64,000 nt of DNA, from assembly GCF_026898135.2 (NCBI RefSeq), contig NZ_CP114035.2, positions 372,001-436,000 on the forward strand, given 5' to 3'. The notes below the pieces were generated by a model, which was given only the letters and a program-made list of their open reading frames with translations, did not search any database and was not told the DNA's origin. Position 1 is the stretch's first letter. Each line of letters begins with the position of its first letter. The translations under genes and the position numbers were made by a program. This document shows positions 56,136 through 64,000 of this stretch, piece by piece. This stretch comes from Pseudomonas fortuita (lineage in GTDB: Bacteria; Pseudomonadota; Gammaproteobacteria; Pseudomonadales; Pseudomonadaceae).

Positions 56136-57092
56136 TTACTTGGGAACGACGTTCACCCACCACTGGGTATGCCGCTCGATCTTTACCGGCAAGGCCGGCA
56201 CCAGCGACTCCAGCGCCAGGTTGGTGTCGGTCAGCGGGAAGCTGCCAGTCACGCGCAGGTCTGCGACTTGCTCGTCTACCCCGAGGTAGCCGCTGCGGTA
56301 TTTGCCCAGCGCGGCCAGCAGTTCGCCCAGGCGCACGTTGTCCACCACCAGCATGCCACGGGTCCAGGCATCGGCCCCGACCGGTACTGCGCCGACCTGG
56401 CCGAGGCCGTTGGCGTTCATCAGCACTTGCTGGCCTTCACGCAGCACTTGTTCGTCGCCGCTGTTATGCGGCATGGCGGCGACCGAGGCTTGCAGCACTT
56501 CCAGGCGTGTACCGCCGGCTTCGCGGCGCACCAGGAAACGCGTGCCAAGGGGACGCAGGCGACCGTCGTCGGTGCGTACCAGCAGCGGGCGGGGGTCTTG
56601 GTGGCCGGTTTCGACCGAGATTTCGCCCTGATGCAGCACGATGACCCGCTGCTCGCCTGCGTAGTCGATGTCTACCGCGGTGTGGGTGTTCAGGCTCAGC
56701 AGTGTGCCGTCTTCCAGGCGCAAGGTCCGCAGCTCACCCGTGGCCGTGCGCTGGTCGGCCAGCCAGTAGCTGGGGGCCAGTGACGGTGCGCCGACCCAGG
56801 CCAGCAACGAACCGAGCAGGACCATGCTGGCCAGCCCGCTGCCAACTTTACCGATGCGTCGACGCAGGCCGGCGCGCGATTGCAGCAAAGCCTGGCGTGC
56901 CGGGCCGGCCGCAGCGCTGACGCGTTGGTCCATGGCCCCGAGCTGACGCCAGGCACGTGCGTGTTCTTCGCTGGCGGCATGCCAGCGCATGAACGCGTTG
57001 CGCTCATCCGGCGTGCCGCTGGCGTCGCCGAGGCTGAGTTTCCAGGCGATGGCGTCTTCCAGGACCTGGGACGAAACCGGTGCATTGCTCAC
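56136..57092 (-). CDS. FecR-type anti-sigma factor
   Basis: The 318-residue single-pass inner-membrane regulator has an N-terminal cytoplasmic region (FMRWHAASEEHARAWRQL, the FecR helix that holds the sigma factor). A membrane helix at about residues 90-112 follows, then a periplasmic FecR domain (GELRTLRLEDGTLLSLNTHTAV, LHQGEISVETG, GTRFLVRREAGGTRLEVL). It senses the STN domain of the receptor. The GTG start at 57092 overlaps the sigma-factor stop (GTGA). Confidence 0.9.
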   Translation of the reverse strand: MSNAPVSSQVLEDAIAWKLSLGDASGTPDERNAFMRWHAASEEHARAWRQLGAMDQRVSAAAGPARQALLQSRAGLRRRIGKVGSGLASMVLLGSLLAWVGAPSLAPSYWLADQRTATGELRTLRLEDGTLLSLNTHTAVDIDYAGEQRVIVLHQGEISVETGHQDPRPLLVRTDDGRLRPLGTRFLVRREAGGTRLEVLQASVAAMPHNSGDEQVLREGQQVLMNANGLGQVGAVPVGADAWTRGMLVVDNVRLGELLAALGKYRSGYLGVDEQVADLRVTGSFPLTDTNLALESLVPALPVKIERHTQWWVNVVPK

Positions 57093-57607
57093 GTCGGCTC
57101 CCCGTACAGGGCCACATAGCACTGGCGCATGCCTTGGGCGATGTACTGGCGCACCCGTGATACTGAAACGCCCAGGCGCTCTGCGATTTCGGCATGGCCC
57201 ATGCCGTCCAGGCGGTTGTGCAGGAACGCTGCGCGGGCCTTGCTCGACAGCTTGCCGAGCAGGCGGTCGATGGCTTTGAGGTCTTCAAGGATAAGGTGCA
57301 GCGCTTCCGGTGAGGGGTGTTCGGCTTCCGGGATCAGTGCCAGCTCGGCGAGGTAGGCCTGTTCCAGTGCGGCGCGGCGGAAATGGTCGAACATCAGCCC
57401 CTTGGCCACGGCGGCCAGAAAGGCGCGGGGTTCGCGGGGGGTATCCAGCTGGTCTCGGCCGAGCAGGCGCACGAAGGTGTCCTGGCTCAGGTCTTCGGCA
57501 CGTTGGCGACAGGCCATGCTGCGTTGCAGCCAGGCGAGCAGCCAGCCGCGGTGGTCGCGGTACAGCGCACCGACCAGATCGGCGTGTGGGCTCTGTGCAG
57601 AAGACAA
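57089..57607 (-). CDS. FecI-type ECF sigma factor
   Basis: The 172-residue sigma-70 family protein has region 2 (LYRDHRGWLLAWLQRSMACRQRAEDLSQDTFVRLL, AFLAAVAKGLMFDHFRR) and region 4 (KARAAFLHNRLDGMGHAEIAERLGVSVSRVRQYI). It directs transcription of the downstream receptor when the siderophore is bound. It starts with TTG at 57607, seven bases after GGGGGGA; no ATG or GTG is placed correctly, so the rare start is accepted. A Fur box lies 30-50 bp upstream. Confidence 0.9.
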   Translation of the reverse strand: MSSAQSPHADLVGALYRDHRGWLLAWLQRSMACRQRAEDLSQDTFVRLLGRDQLDTPREPRAFLAAVAKGLMFDHFRRAALEQAYLAELALIPEAEHPSPEALHLILEDLKAIDRLLGKLSSKARAAFLHNRLDGMGHAEIAERLGVSVSRVRQYIAQGMRQCYVALYGEPT

Positions 57608-57635
57608 GCAGCGTCCCCCCGGAACGAATGCATTA

Positions 57636-57660
57636 ACTAACGATAATTATTCGCGATTGT
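57636..57660 (-). promoter_or_regulatory. Candidate Fur box before the ECF sigma gene
   Basis: The stretch contains CGATAATTATTCGCG, a GATAAT-ATT type match to the Fur consensus, 30-50 bp upstream of the sigma factor start. Iron repression of fecI-type genes is the rule. Confidence 0.6.
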
Positions 57661-57729
57661 TGCAGAGGGGAGGGGGTGGGTGCAATGGACGCTTATCGGA
57701 TTGCCACCACTAGGGATGTGTTGCCTGTG

Positions 57730-57824
57730 CCGGCCTCTTCGCGGGTAAACCCGCTCCCACAGGTACTCCACAGTATTCAAGGCTGTGAGATCCCTGTGGG
57801 AGCGGGCGTGCCCGCGAAGAGGCC
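57730..57824. repeat. Inverted REP pair
   Basis: CCGGCCTCTTCGCGGGTAAACCCGC and the inverse CGGGCGTGCCCGCGAAGAGGCC flank a 30-bp loop in the spacer between the sigma factor and the exonuclease gene. Confidence 0.88.
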
Positions 57825-57842
57825 AGCAAGGCCAATACAAAG

Positions 57843-58553
57843 CTAAAGGCCGTGACTCTGCACGTTACGCCTGCGCCACCCACGCAACCGCTGCTCCAGC
57901 TGCAACGGGCTGTCCAGCTGCTGGCGCCGGGCCTGGCTGAACAGGATCAGCGCCAGCTCTGCCGTCACCTGGGCATCGGCACTGGCATGGTGGCGTTCCT
58001 CCACCTGCAAACCAAACCGCGCCACCCAGTCATCCAGCCCGGCCTCGCGCAACACTGTGTCGGGGTTGAGCATCGGCGCCAGTTCGGCAACGTCGAGGAA
58101 CGGTGACTGCAAGCGATACCCAAGGCTCTCTTTCAGCGCACGGGCCAGCATGCGCTGGTCGAATGGCGCATGAAACGCCAGCACCGGGCTGTCACCAATG
58201 AAGTCGAGCAAATCGAGCAAGGCCTCGGCCGGGTCGCAACCGGCGGCCAGGGCGCTCGGGCCCAGGCCGTGGATCAGCACGCTGGCGTTGGTCTTCTGCA
58301 AAGGCCGGTGCAGGGTACGTTCGAACTGCTGGGCAAAATCGATGGCGCCATCTTCGATGGCCACTGCTCCAATCGACAGCACCTGGTCCCGGTTGGGGTT
58401 GAGCCCGCTGGTTTCCAGGTCCAGCACTACCCAGCGTTGTTCGCGCAGGGTACACACCCCCAGCGGCGTGGGCTTGGGTAACCGGGCCAGGCGCTGGCGT
58501 GTGCTGTGGTCCAGCTCGGGCGCGCTGGGGCGCAGCCACGCGAACAGGCTCAT
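57843..58553 (-). CDS. DnaQ-like 3'-5' exonuclease
   Basis: The 236-residue protein has a DEDDh exonuclease domain: VVLDLETSGLNPNRDQVLSIG (motif I with D and E), LAFHAPFDQRML (motif II) and HHASADAQVTAEL (motif III with His and Asp). It is of epsilon-subunit type but lacks PolIII-binding extensions. It is coupled to the preceding DUF294 gene by ATGA overlap. In related genomes this pair is conserved, which suggests a shared role in nucleotide or DNA stress, still undefined. Confidence 0.87.
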   Translation of the reverse strand: MSLFAWLRPSAPELDHSTRQRLARLPKPTPLGVCTLREQRWVVLDLETSGLNPNRDQVLSIGAVAIEDGAIDFAQQFERTLHRPLQKTNASVLIHGLGPSALAAGCDPAEALLDLLDFIGDSPVLAFHAPFDQRMLARALKESLGYRLQSPFLDVAELAPMLNPDTVLREAGLDDWVARFGLQVEERHHASADAQVTAELALILFSQARRQQLDSPLQLEQRLRGWRRRNVQSHGL

Positions 58554-60487
58554 AACTGGTACCGCAAGGCCAGGCTGCTTTGCAGGCGCTGGGCCTGGCG
58601 CAGGGACTCGCGCAGGATGCGCCGGTCCAGGTGGTTGAGGCTGTCCGGGTCGAGCCGGTTGGAGTAGGGCAGGTTGTCGCGCGCCTGGCGTTGGTGCTGC
58701 TGCATTCGGGTTTGCTGAATGAAATGGTAAGCCTCTTCATAGGCCGCGCCGTCCAGTGGCTCGATCACGCCCTTGGCTACCAGCTGGCGCAGCCGTTCCA
58801 GGGTATTGCAAGCACCGACGCCATTGGCCAACGCCAGCAGCCGGGCGCCGTCGACGAAGGGTGTCAGCCCCTGGACCTTGAGGTCGAGGGTGGCGGCCTT
58901 GTCGTTGCCCTGTCGGGTCAGCACGAATTCGCGCAGGCGGCCCACCGGCGGGCGCTGGCGCAGGGCATTGTCGGCCAGCATGCGCTGGAAGATGCGGTTG
59001 TCGGCCACCTGCTCCAGCAGGCCCTGGCGCAGTTGCTCGCAACCTTGCTCATCGCCCCACACCACCCGCAGGTCGAAGTAGATGCTCGAACCCAGCAGGT
59101 TCTCCGGGCTGGCCTCGCGCACAAAGCCGGCAAAGCGCCGTGCCCACTCGCTGCGCGACAGGCACAAGTCAGGGTTGCCCGCCATGACGTTGCCCTTGCA
59201 CAGGGTAAAGCCGCACTGGGCCAGGCACTGGTTGATGTATTGCGCGAGCGGCAGCAGGCGGGCACGGATGGCGTCGGCTTCGGTACGGTCTAGCGCTTCG
59301 AAGAGGATGCCGTTGTCCTGGTCGGTGTGCAGGGTCTGCTCGCGGCGCCCCTCGCTGCCAAAGCACAACCAGCTGAACGGCACGCCCGGGTCGCCGCGCT
59401 CGGCCAGCGCCAGCTCGATCACCCGGCACACGGTGTGGTCGTTCAGCAGGGTGATTATCTGGGTGATCTGCGTGGACGATGCGCCGTGGGCGAGCATGCG
59501 CTCGACCAGTTGGCTGATTTCCCCACGCAGCGAGACCAGGGTGTCCAGCCGGGGCGCATGGCGGATGGTGCGCGCCAGGTGCACCAGGTCGACCCGTTGC
59601 AGCGAGAACAGGTCACGCTCGGAAACCACACCGCACAGGCGCCGGTTTTCCACCAGGCACACATGGGCGATATGCCGCTCGGTCATGGCCATGGCCGCGT
59701 CGAAAGCGCTGGCCTGAGGGCTGAGGTAGAAGGGTTTGACTGTCATGTGCCGCTCGATGGGGGCGCCCAGGTCGGCATCCGCCGAGGCCACCACCTGGCG
59801 CAGGTCGCGCAGGGTGAAAATGCCGGTGGGGTAGCGCTGCGGGTCGACCACCACGATGCTGCCGACCTGCTGCTCGTGCATCAGCCGCACGGCTTCGCGC
59901 AAAGACATGTCGCCACTGCACACCACCGGATGACGCATGGCCAGTTCACCCAATGGCGTGTTCAGCGAGTACTGGGTGCCGAGGGTTTCCACGGCACGCT
60001 GTCGCACCTGCTGGTTGACCTGGTCGAGCAGGCTGCTGACTCCGCGCAGGGCAAAATCCCGAAACACTTCAGACATCGAGAACACGCGGATGAACGCGGC
60101 CTTGTTCAACTGCAGGCAGAAGGTATCTTCACCGGCCAGGTGCTCGGTGCGGGTGGCCCGCTCGCCCAGCAGGGCCGCCAGCGGGAAGCACTCGCCACTG
60201 GTGATTTCGAAGGTGGTTTCCACGCCAGGCTTGACCAGGTGCTGGCGCTCGCCAACCACGCGGCCCTGCTTGACGATGTAGAAGTGCTCGATCGGCCCGT
60301 CGGCAGGCTTGACGATGCTCTCGCCGCAGGCATAGAAGCGCAGCTGGCACTGCTCGACCAGGTAGGCCAGGTGGCTGTGCTCCATCTGGTTGAACGGCGG
60401 AAAGCGCTGCAGGAACTGCAGGGTGCCCTGAATGTTCTGCAGTACTGCTGTCCTGCCCGCCTGGCTGTAGGCGTCCTTTTTGCTCAT
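58550..60487 (-). CDS. cNMP-binding/CBS/DUF294 nucleotidyltransferase-like protein
   Basis: The 645-residue protein has an N-terminal cyclic-nucleotide-binding domain (about 25-140; FYIVKQGRVVGE), a CBS pair (about 180-300; MHEQQVGSIVVVDPQRYPTG, ERHIAHVCLVENRRLCGVV) and a GlnD-like DUF294 nucleotidyltransferase domain. The latter carries LCFGSEGRREQTLHTDQDNGI near residue 380, followed by the DUF294 C-terminal region. The signature G-S-x10-D-x-D is intact, so nucleotide transfer is possible, but the substrate is unknown. It is the first gene of the pair with the exonuclease. A TA-rich palindrome lies upstream. Confidence 0.88.
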   Translation of the reverse strand: MSKKDAYSQAGRTAVLQNIQGTLQFLQRFPPFNQMEHSHLAYLVEQCQLRFYACGESIVKPADGPIEHFYIVKQGRVVGERQHLVKPGVETTFEITSGECFPLAALLGERATRTEHLAGEDTFCLQLNKAAFIRVFSMSEVFRDFALRGVSSLLDQVNQQVRQRAVETLGTQYSLNTPLGELAMRHPVVCSGDMSLREAVRLMHEQQVGSIVVVDPQRYPTGIFTLRDLRQVVASADADLGAPIERHMTVKPFYLSPQASAFDAAMAMTERHIAHVCLVENRRLCGVVSERDLFSLQRVDLVHLARTIRHAPRLDTLVSLRGEISQLVERMLAHGASSTQITQIITLLNDHTVCRVIELALAERGDPGVPFSWLCFGSEGRREQTLHTDQDNGILFEALDRTEADAIRARLLPLAQYINQCLAQCGFTLCKGNVMAGNPDLCLSRSEWARRFAGFVREASPENLLGSSIYFDLRVVWGDEQGCEQLRQGLLEQVADNRIFQRMLADNALRQRPPVGRLREFVLTRQGNDKAATLDLKVQGLTPFVDGARLLALANGVGACNTLERLRQLVAKGVIEPLDGAAYEEAYHFIQQTRMQQHQRQARDNLPYSNRLDPDSLNHLDRRILRESLRQAQRLQSSLALRYQL

Positions 60488-60513
60488 GAAACTGACCGTA
60501 TCGCTATGCCGAA

Positions 60514-60533
60514 CTATATATATCTATATATAG
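60514..60533. promoter_or_regulatory. TA-rich 20-bp palindrome upstream of the DUF294 gene
   Basis: CTATATATA-TC-TATATATAG has 9-bp inverted arms, 27 bp upstream of the DUF294 gene start. It is the most AT-rich stretch in this part of the window, so it may be the promoter -10 region or an operator. Confidence 0.5.
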
Positions 60534-60694
60534 GTGCCGGCCCTGTTGTTTTCTGCCTCCATGGTCGGCTTGCGGCGGGGTGGTGCCCATTGGACGTAAG
60601 TCTATGAAGGCCCCCTGTCAAAGACCCGACGAAAGGCGAAACGGGTTACGCGAGTAATGTGGTCCTAAGGCTGAAGCGGAATTTTTTTGACGAG

Positions 60695-61144
60695 ATGAGC
60701 ATGCCTGAGCACACCGACATCTTGAGCGACGCCGAGCGTGAGGCATTGGCCGTGGTGAGTGCGCCTGTGGCACCCAGGCCGTTGGTGCTGGTGGTAGATG
60801 ACAACGCGGTTAACCGCGAGGCGCTAATCGTGTACCTGAAAAGCCGGGGCATCGATGCGGTGGGGGCGGACGGGGCAGAAGAAGCCAGGTTGTACCTGCA
60901 TTACCAGCAACGGATTGCTTTGATGATCACCGATTTGCGCATGCAGCCAGAGGACGGTCTGGACCTGATCCGGCAGATTCGCGAGTCGGAGCGCGCAGCG
61001 TTGTCGATCATCGTGGTGTCGGGCGACACGGATGTGAAAGAGGCGGTGGACGTGATGCACCTGGGGGTGGTGGATTTCCTGCTCAAGCCGGTCGACCTGG
61101 GCAAGCTGCTGGAACTGGTGAAGAAAGAACTGAAAATAGAGTGA
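60695..61144 (+). CDS. Stand-alone receiver-domain protein
   Basis: The 149-residue protein has a roughly 38-residue N-terminal extension and a single receiver domain: acidic pair VVDDN, phosphorylation site in LMITDLRMQPEDG, Thr/Ser in IVVSGDTD, Lys in LLKPVD. There is no output domain, so it must act by protein contact or phosphotransfer. The kinase is not adjacent. The ATG at 60695 gives MSMPEHTD; a start six bases later, with GACGAG upstream, is equally possible. Confidence 0.85.
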   Translation: MSMPEHTDILSDAEREALAVVSAPVAPRPLVLVVDDNAVNREALIVYLKSRGIDAVGADGAEEARLYLHYQQRIALMITDLRMQPEDGLDLIRQIRESERAALSIIVVSGDTDVKEAVDVMHLGVVDFLLKPVDLGKLLELVKKELKIE

Positions 61145-61152
61145 TGCAGAAA

Positions 61153-61257
61153 GGGGCTGCTTTGCAGCCCATTCGCGGCACAAGGCCGCTCCTACAAGGG
61201 TTATGCGTTCCCCTGTAGGAGCGGCCTTGTGCCGCGAATGGGCCGCAAAGCGGCCCC
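61153..61257. repeat. Inverted repeat pair, CAAGGCCGCTCC class
   Basis: GGGGCTGC/GCAGCCC and GGCCGC/GCGGCC outer hairpins bracket inverted CGCGGCACAAGGCCGCTCC arms. The layout is nearly the same as at 42153-42255. It separates the convergent receiver and glcB genes. Confidence 0.9.
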
Positions 61258-61264
61258 TTGCGGT

Positions 61265-63442
61265 TTACAACCCGTTACGCGCCTTGAACTCGCGGCGACG
61301 GCGGTGCAGCACAGGCTCGGTATAGCCGTTCGGCTGTTTGCCACCTTCCACCACCAGCTCTACAGCCGCCTGGAACGCGATGTTGTCGTCGAAGTTCGGC
61401 GCCATCGGGCGGTACAGTGCGTCACCGGCGTTCTGCTGGTCGACCACCACGGCCATGCGCTTGAGGCTTTCCAGCACCTGCTCCTGGCTGACCACGCCAT
61501 GGCGCAGCCAGTTGGCCAGCAGTTGGGCGGAAATGCGCAGGGTGGCACGGTCTTCCATGAGGCCGACGTTGTTGATGTCTGGCACCTTCGAACAACCCAC
61601 ACCCTGGTCGATCCAGCGCACCACGTAGCCGAGGATGCCCTGGGCGTTGTTGTCCAGCTCGTTGCGGATTTCTTCGTCCGACCAGTTGGTGTCGGCGGCC
61701 AGCGGGATGGCCAGGATGTCGTCCACCGATGCCGGGGTGCGCGAGGCCAGTTCACGCTGACGCGCCTGGACGTCCACCTTGTGGTAGTGCAGGGCGTGCA
61801 GGGTAGCGGCCGTCGGCGACGGTACCCAGGCGGTGTTGGCACCGGCCAGCGGGTGAGCGATCTTCTGCTCGAGCATGGCGGCCATCAGATCGGGCATGGC
61901 CCACATGCCCTTGCCGATTTGCGCACGCCCTTGCAGGCCGGTGGCCAGGCCAACGTCGACGTTGTTGTTCTCGTAGGCGCCGATCCACTTCTCGTTTTTC
62001 ATGGCGCCCTTGCGCACCACGGCGCCGGCTTCCATCGAGGTGTGGATTTCGTCGCCTGTGCGGTCAAGGAAACCGGTGTTGATGAACGCCACGCGCTCGG
62101 CGGCTGCCTTGATGCAGGACTTGAGGTTGACCGTGGTACGGCGCTCCTCGTCCATGATGCCAACCTTGACGGTGTTGCGCGGCATGCCCAGCAGGTCTTC
62201 GACCTGACTGAAGATTTCCGCGGCGAAGGCGACTTCTTCCGGGCCGTGCATCTTCGGCTTGACGATGTACACGCTGCCGCTGCGGGTGTTCTTGCGGCTG
62301 GTGTTGCCGTTGAGGTTGTGCAGGGCGATCAGGTTGGTGAACAGGCCGTCCTGGATGCCTTCGGGGATCTCGTTGCCTTGGGCGTCGAGGATCGCCGGGT
62401 TGGTCATCAGGTGGCCAACGTTGCGCACGAACAGCAGCGAACGGCCATGCAGGGTCACGCTGCCGCCGTTGGGCGCGGCGTACTCGCGGTCCGGGTTCAT
62501 GGTGCGGGTGAAGGTTTTACCACCCTTGGTCACGGTTTCGGCCAGGTCGCCTTTCATCAGACCCAGCCAGTTGCGGTAGACGATGACCTTGTCGTCGGCG
62601 TCGACGGCGGCAACCGAGTCTTCGCAGTCCATGATGGTGGTCAGCGCCGACTCCATCAGGATGTCTTTGACGCCAGCGGCGTCGGTGCTGCCAACCGGAG
62701 TGCTGGCATCAACCTGGATCTCGAAGTGCAGGCCGTTGTGCTTGAGCAGCACGGCGGTCGGTGCAGCAGCATCACCGTGGAAGCCGATGAGCTGGGCATC
62801 GTCACGCAGGCCGGTGTTGCTGCCGCCTTTGAGGGCAACAATCAGCTTGCCGCCTTCGACGCGGTAGCCGGTGGAGTCGACGTGCGAGCCGGCAGCCAGT
62901 GGCGCGGCTTCGTCGAGGAAGGCGCGGGCGAAGGCGATGACCTTGTCGCCACGGGCCTTGTTGTAACCCTGGCCTTTTTCGGCGCCGCCTTCATCGCTGA
63001 TGGCGTCGGTGCCGTACAGGGCGTCATACAGCGAACCCCAGCGGGCGTTGGCGGCGTTCAGGGCGAAACGGGCGTTCATCACCGGAACAACCAGCTGCGG
63101 ACCGGCCATGTGGGCGATTTCTTCGTCCACGTTCTGGGTGGTGGCCTGGAAATCGTCGGCTTGTGGCAGCAGGTAGCCGATTTCCTGGAGGAATGCTTTG
63201 TAGGCGACGGCGTCGTGGGCCTGGCCTTTGCGTGCCTGATGGTAGGCGTCGATCTTGGCTTGCAGCTCGTCGCGCTTGGCGAGCAGGGCTTTGTTCTTTG
63301 GAGCGAGGTCATTGATGATCTTCTCTGCACCCGCCCAGAACTGCTCGGCGACGATGCCGGTCCCGGGGATGGCTTCGTTGTTCACGAAGTCGTACAGGAC
63401 CTTGGCGACCTGAAGGCCACCGACTTGAACGTATCCAGTCAT
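61265..63442 (-). CDS. glcB: Malate synthase G
   Basis: The 725-residue enzyme condenses acetyl-CoA with glyoxylate to malate in the glyoxylate shunt or glycolate use. Recognisable family segments are [41 protein letters not shown], the catalytic-region [18 protein letters not shown], and [20 protein letters not shown]. Length is the norm for form G. The ATG at 63442 has GAGG seven bases upstream; an earlier in-frame start (63454) lacks a ribosome site. Confidence 0.95.
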   Translation of the reverse strand: MTGYVQVGGLQVAKVLYDFVNNEAIPGTGIVAEQFWAGAEKIINDLAPKNKALLAKRDELQAKIDAYHQARKGQAHDAVAYKAFLQEIGYLLPQADDFQATTQNVDEEIAHMAGPQLVVPVMNARFALNAANARWGSLYDALYGTDAISDEGGAEKGQGYNKARGDKVIAFARAFLDEAAPLAAGSHVDSTGYRVEGGKLIVALKGGSNTGLRDDAQLIGFHGDAAAPTAVLLKHNGLHFEIQVDASTPVGSTDAAGVKDILMESALTTIMDCEDSVAAVDADDKVIVYRNWLGLMKGDLAETVTKGGKTFTRTMNPDREYAAPNGGSVTLHGRSLLFVRNVGHLMTNPAILDAQGNEIPEGIQDGLFTNLIALHNLNGNTSRKNTRSGSVYIVKPKMHGPEEVAFAAEIFSQVEDLLGMPRNTVKVGIMDEERRTTVNLKSCIKAAAERVAFINTGFLDRTGDEIHTSMEAGAVVRKGAMKNEKWIGAYENNNVDVGLATGLQGRAQIGKGMWAMPDLMAAMLEQKIAHPLAGANTAWVPSPTAATLHALHYHKVDVQARQRELASRTPASVDDILAIPLAADTNWSDEEIRNELDNNAQGILGYVVRWIDQGVGCSKVPDINNVGLMEDRATLRISAQLLANWLRHGVVSQEQVLESLKRMAVVVDQQNAGDALYRPMAPNFDDNIAFQAAVELVVEGGKQPNGYTEPVLHRRRREFKARNGL

Positions 63443-63891
63443 TGCTTGCCTCACTCTGCTCAGCTATTTCGCTCTTCTGTATTAAGCCTGTAGCGCTTCT
63501 CTAAACACGGCACCAGTGCGTGCCCCCGGGTTGTACCGGGCGCGGCTGGGTGCGGCTTGCCAGACAGGCCGGCAGGCAGTGTGCGTATTTTCACAGGCGC
63601 CTTGGCAGACATCCAAACGACGTTTTGTAGTCCGCGCCACGGGATACTACATGAAGCAGTAGGCGGGGCAAAATCAGACTAAAAGCGCCGTTATGCGACC
63701 CGTTGGTCGCGTATGGTCACGCTGGGAGTGGGTATGTTCGCAAAAAACAGGTGGATTGTTCCAGATAAATCTTGAAACAGTACACGATTCGTTGTGCTGG
63801 CCGCCCTGCGGCAGGTTGCCGCGCCTTGCCTATACTGAGTCGATCCCCCGATTTACTGCCGCCGGGCGCGGTCCGACACGAGGAAGGGCTT
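63443..63891. other. glcB upstream region and GcvR-like promoter region
   Basis: The 449-bp divergent spacer contains no credible gene. A GCGACC-CGTT-GGTCGC inverted repeat lies at 63695-63710 and a TATACT box at about 63829-63834. A GAGGAAGG ribosome site lies at 63880-63887. The glcB promoter was not identified. Confidence 0.45.
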
Positions 63892-64000
63892 GTGGATCAT
63901 CTTGTACTGACTGTTATCGCCCCTGACAAGGCCGGCCAGGTCGAACGCATTGCCCAGTGCATCGCCGACCACAGTGGCAACTGGCTGGAAAGCCGCATGT
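63892..64000 (+). CDS. ACT-domain protein, GcvR-like (3' end outside window)
   Basis: Only the first 36 codons are present. After a GTG start with GAGGAAGG upstream the product reads VDHLVLTVIAPDKAGQVER, an ACT-domain beginning typical of glycine-cleavage repressor GcvR. GcvR-type proteins have two ACT domains and regulate the glycine cleavage system, which fits a window rich in glycine metabolism, though the gene is not linked to gcv here. Firm only to the level of ACT domain. Confidence 0.7.
   Translation, partial: MDHLVLTVIAPDKAGQVERIAQCIADHSGNWLESRM

Noticed and set aside
63620..63660. A HexR site before glcB
   Set aside because: TGTAGT and ACTACA are both present, but 14 bp apart instead of 3, so the consensus is not met.

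Overview
The window is a gene-dense, high-GC bacterial chromosome segment from the Pseudomonas putida group. The reasons are the gene content (gbcAB, glyA-soxBDAG-purU-fdhA, dipA-aceF-aceE-glnE-waaFCGP, glcB), codon use, and more than a dozen copies of the inverted REP pairs typical of P. putida, together with a REP-associated transposase. Apart from the partial genes at the two edges, the core genes look intact. No rRNA, tRNA, CRISPR array or prophage was seen.

Layout. 1-5108: end of an electron-transfer flavoprotein gene, a 750-bp non-coding stretch with an unusual repeated architecture, an orphan RHS-core gene, and the divergent glycine-betaine demethylation genes gbcA and gbcB. 5122-6192: REP elements, the transposase, and a minisatellite of seven 40-bp units lying between two inverted REPs. 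6214-10703: two chemoreceptor genes around a coupled coiled-coil/ZapA-like pair. 10809-21204: threonine aldolase, then glyA-soxBDAG-purU-fdhA. With gbcAB these genes take glycine betaine through dimethylglycine and sarcosine to glycine and serine, and handle the one-carbon units and formaldehyde released. 21262-31360: a second, AT-richer RHS-core gene, a DUF2780 protein, a PuuP-like permease, an acyltransferase, a retropepsin-like protease, creBCD, a glutathione transferase and msrA. 31528-38828: a DipA-type c-di-GMP phosphodiesterase and the pyruvate dehydrogenase genes aceE-aceF. 39212-49332: glnE and the LPS-core operon waaF-waaC-waaG-waaP plus three more sugar-kinase-like genes. 49351-52137: a large dermonecrotic-toxin-like protein. 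52205-57607: a complete iron-siderophore uptake unit (ECF sigma, anti-sigma, TonB receptor, PepSY reductase, small membrane protein) with two candidate Fur boxes. 57843-64000: an exonuclease coupled to a cNMP/CBS/DUF294 protein, a lone receiver domain, malate synthase G, and the start of a GcvR-like ACT protein.

Most unusual signal: positions 987-1422. Three 104-bp units share one rigid layout: a head-to-head pair of DnaA-box-like 9-mers, then exactly 48 bp, then a TTGATCA-N5-TGATCAA palindrome. The sequence between these elements has diverged. A fourth, inverted perfect DnaA box lies exactly 48 bp on the other side of the middle palindrome. This looks like a cis-acting site under selection for spacing, possibly a DnaA-titrating or replication-control locus. 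Other leads are two HexR-type operators upstream of aceE, a perfect 22-bp-stem hairpin between aceF and dipA, and a FliA-type promoter in front of the first chemoreceptor.
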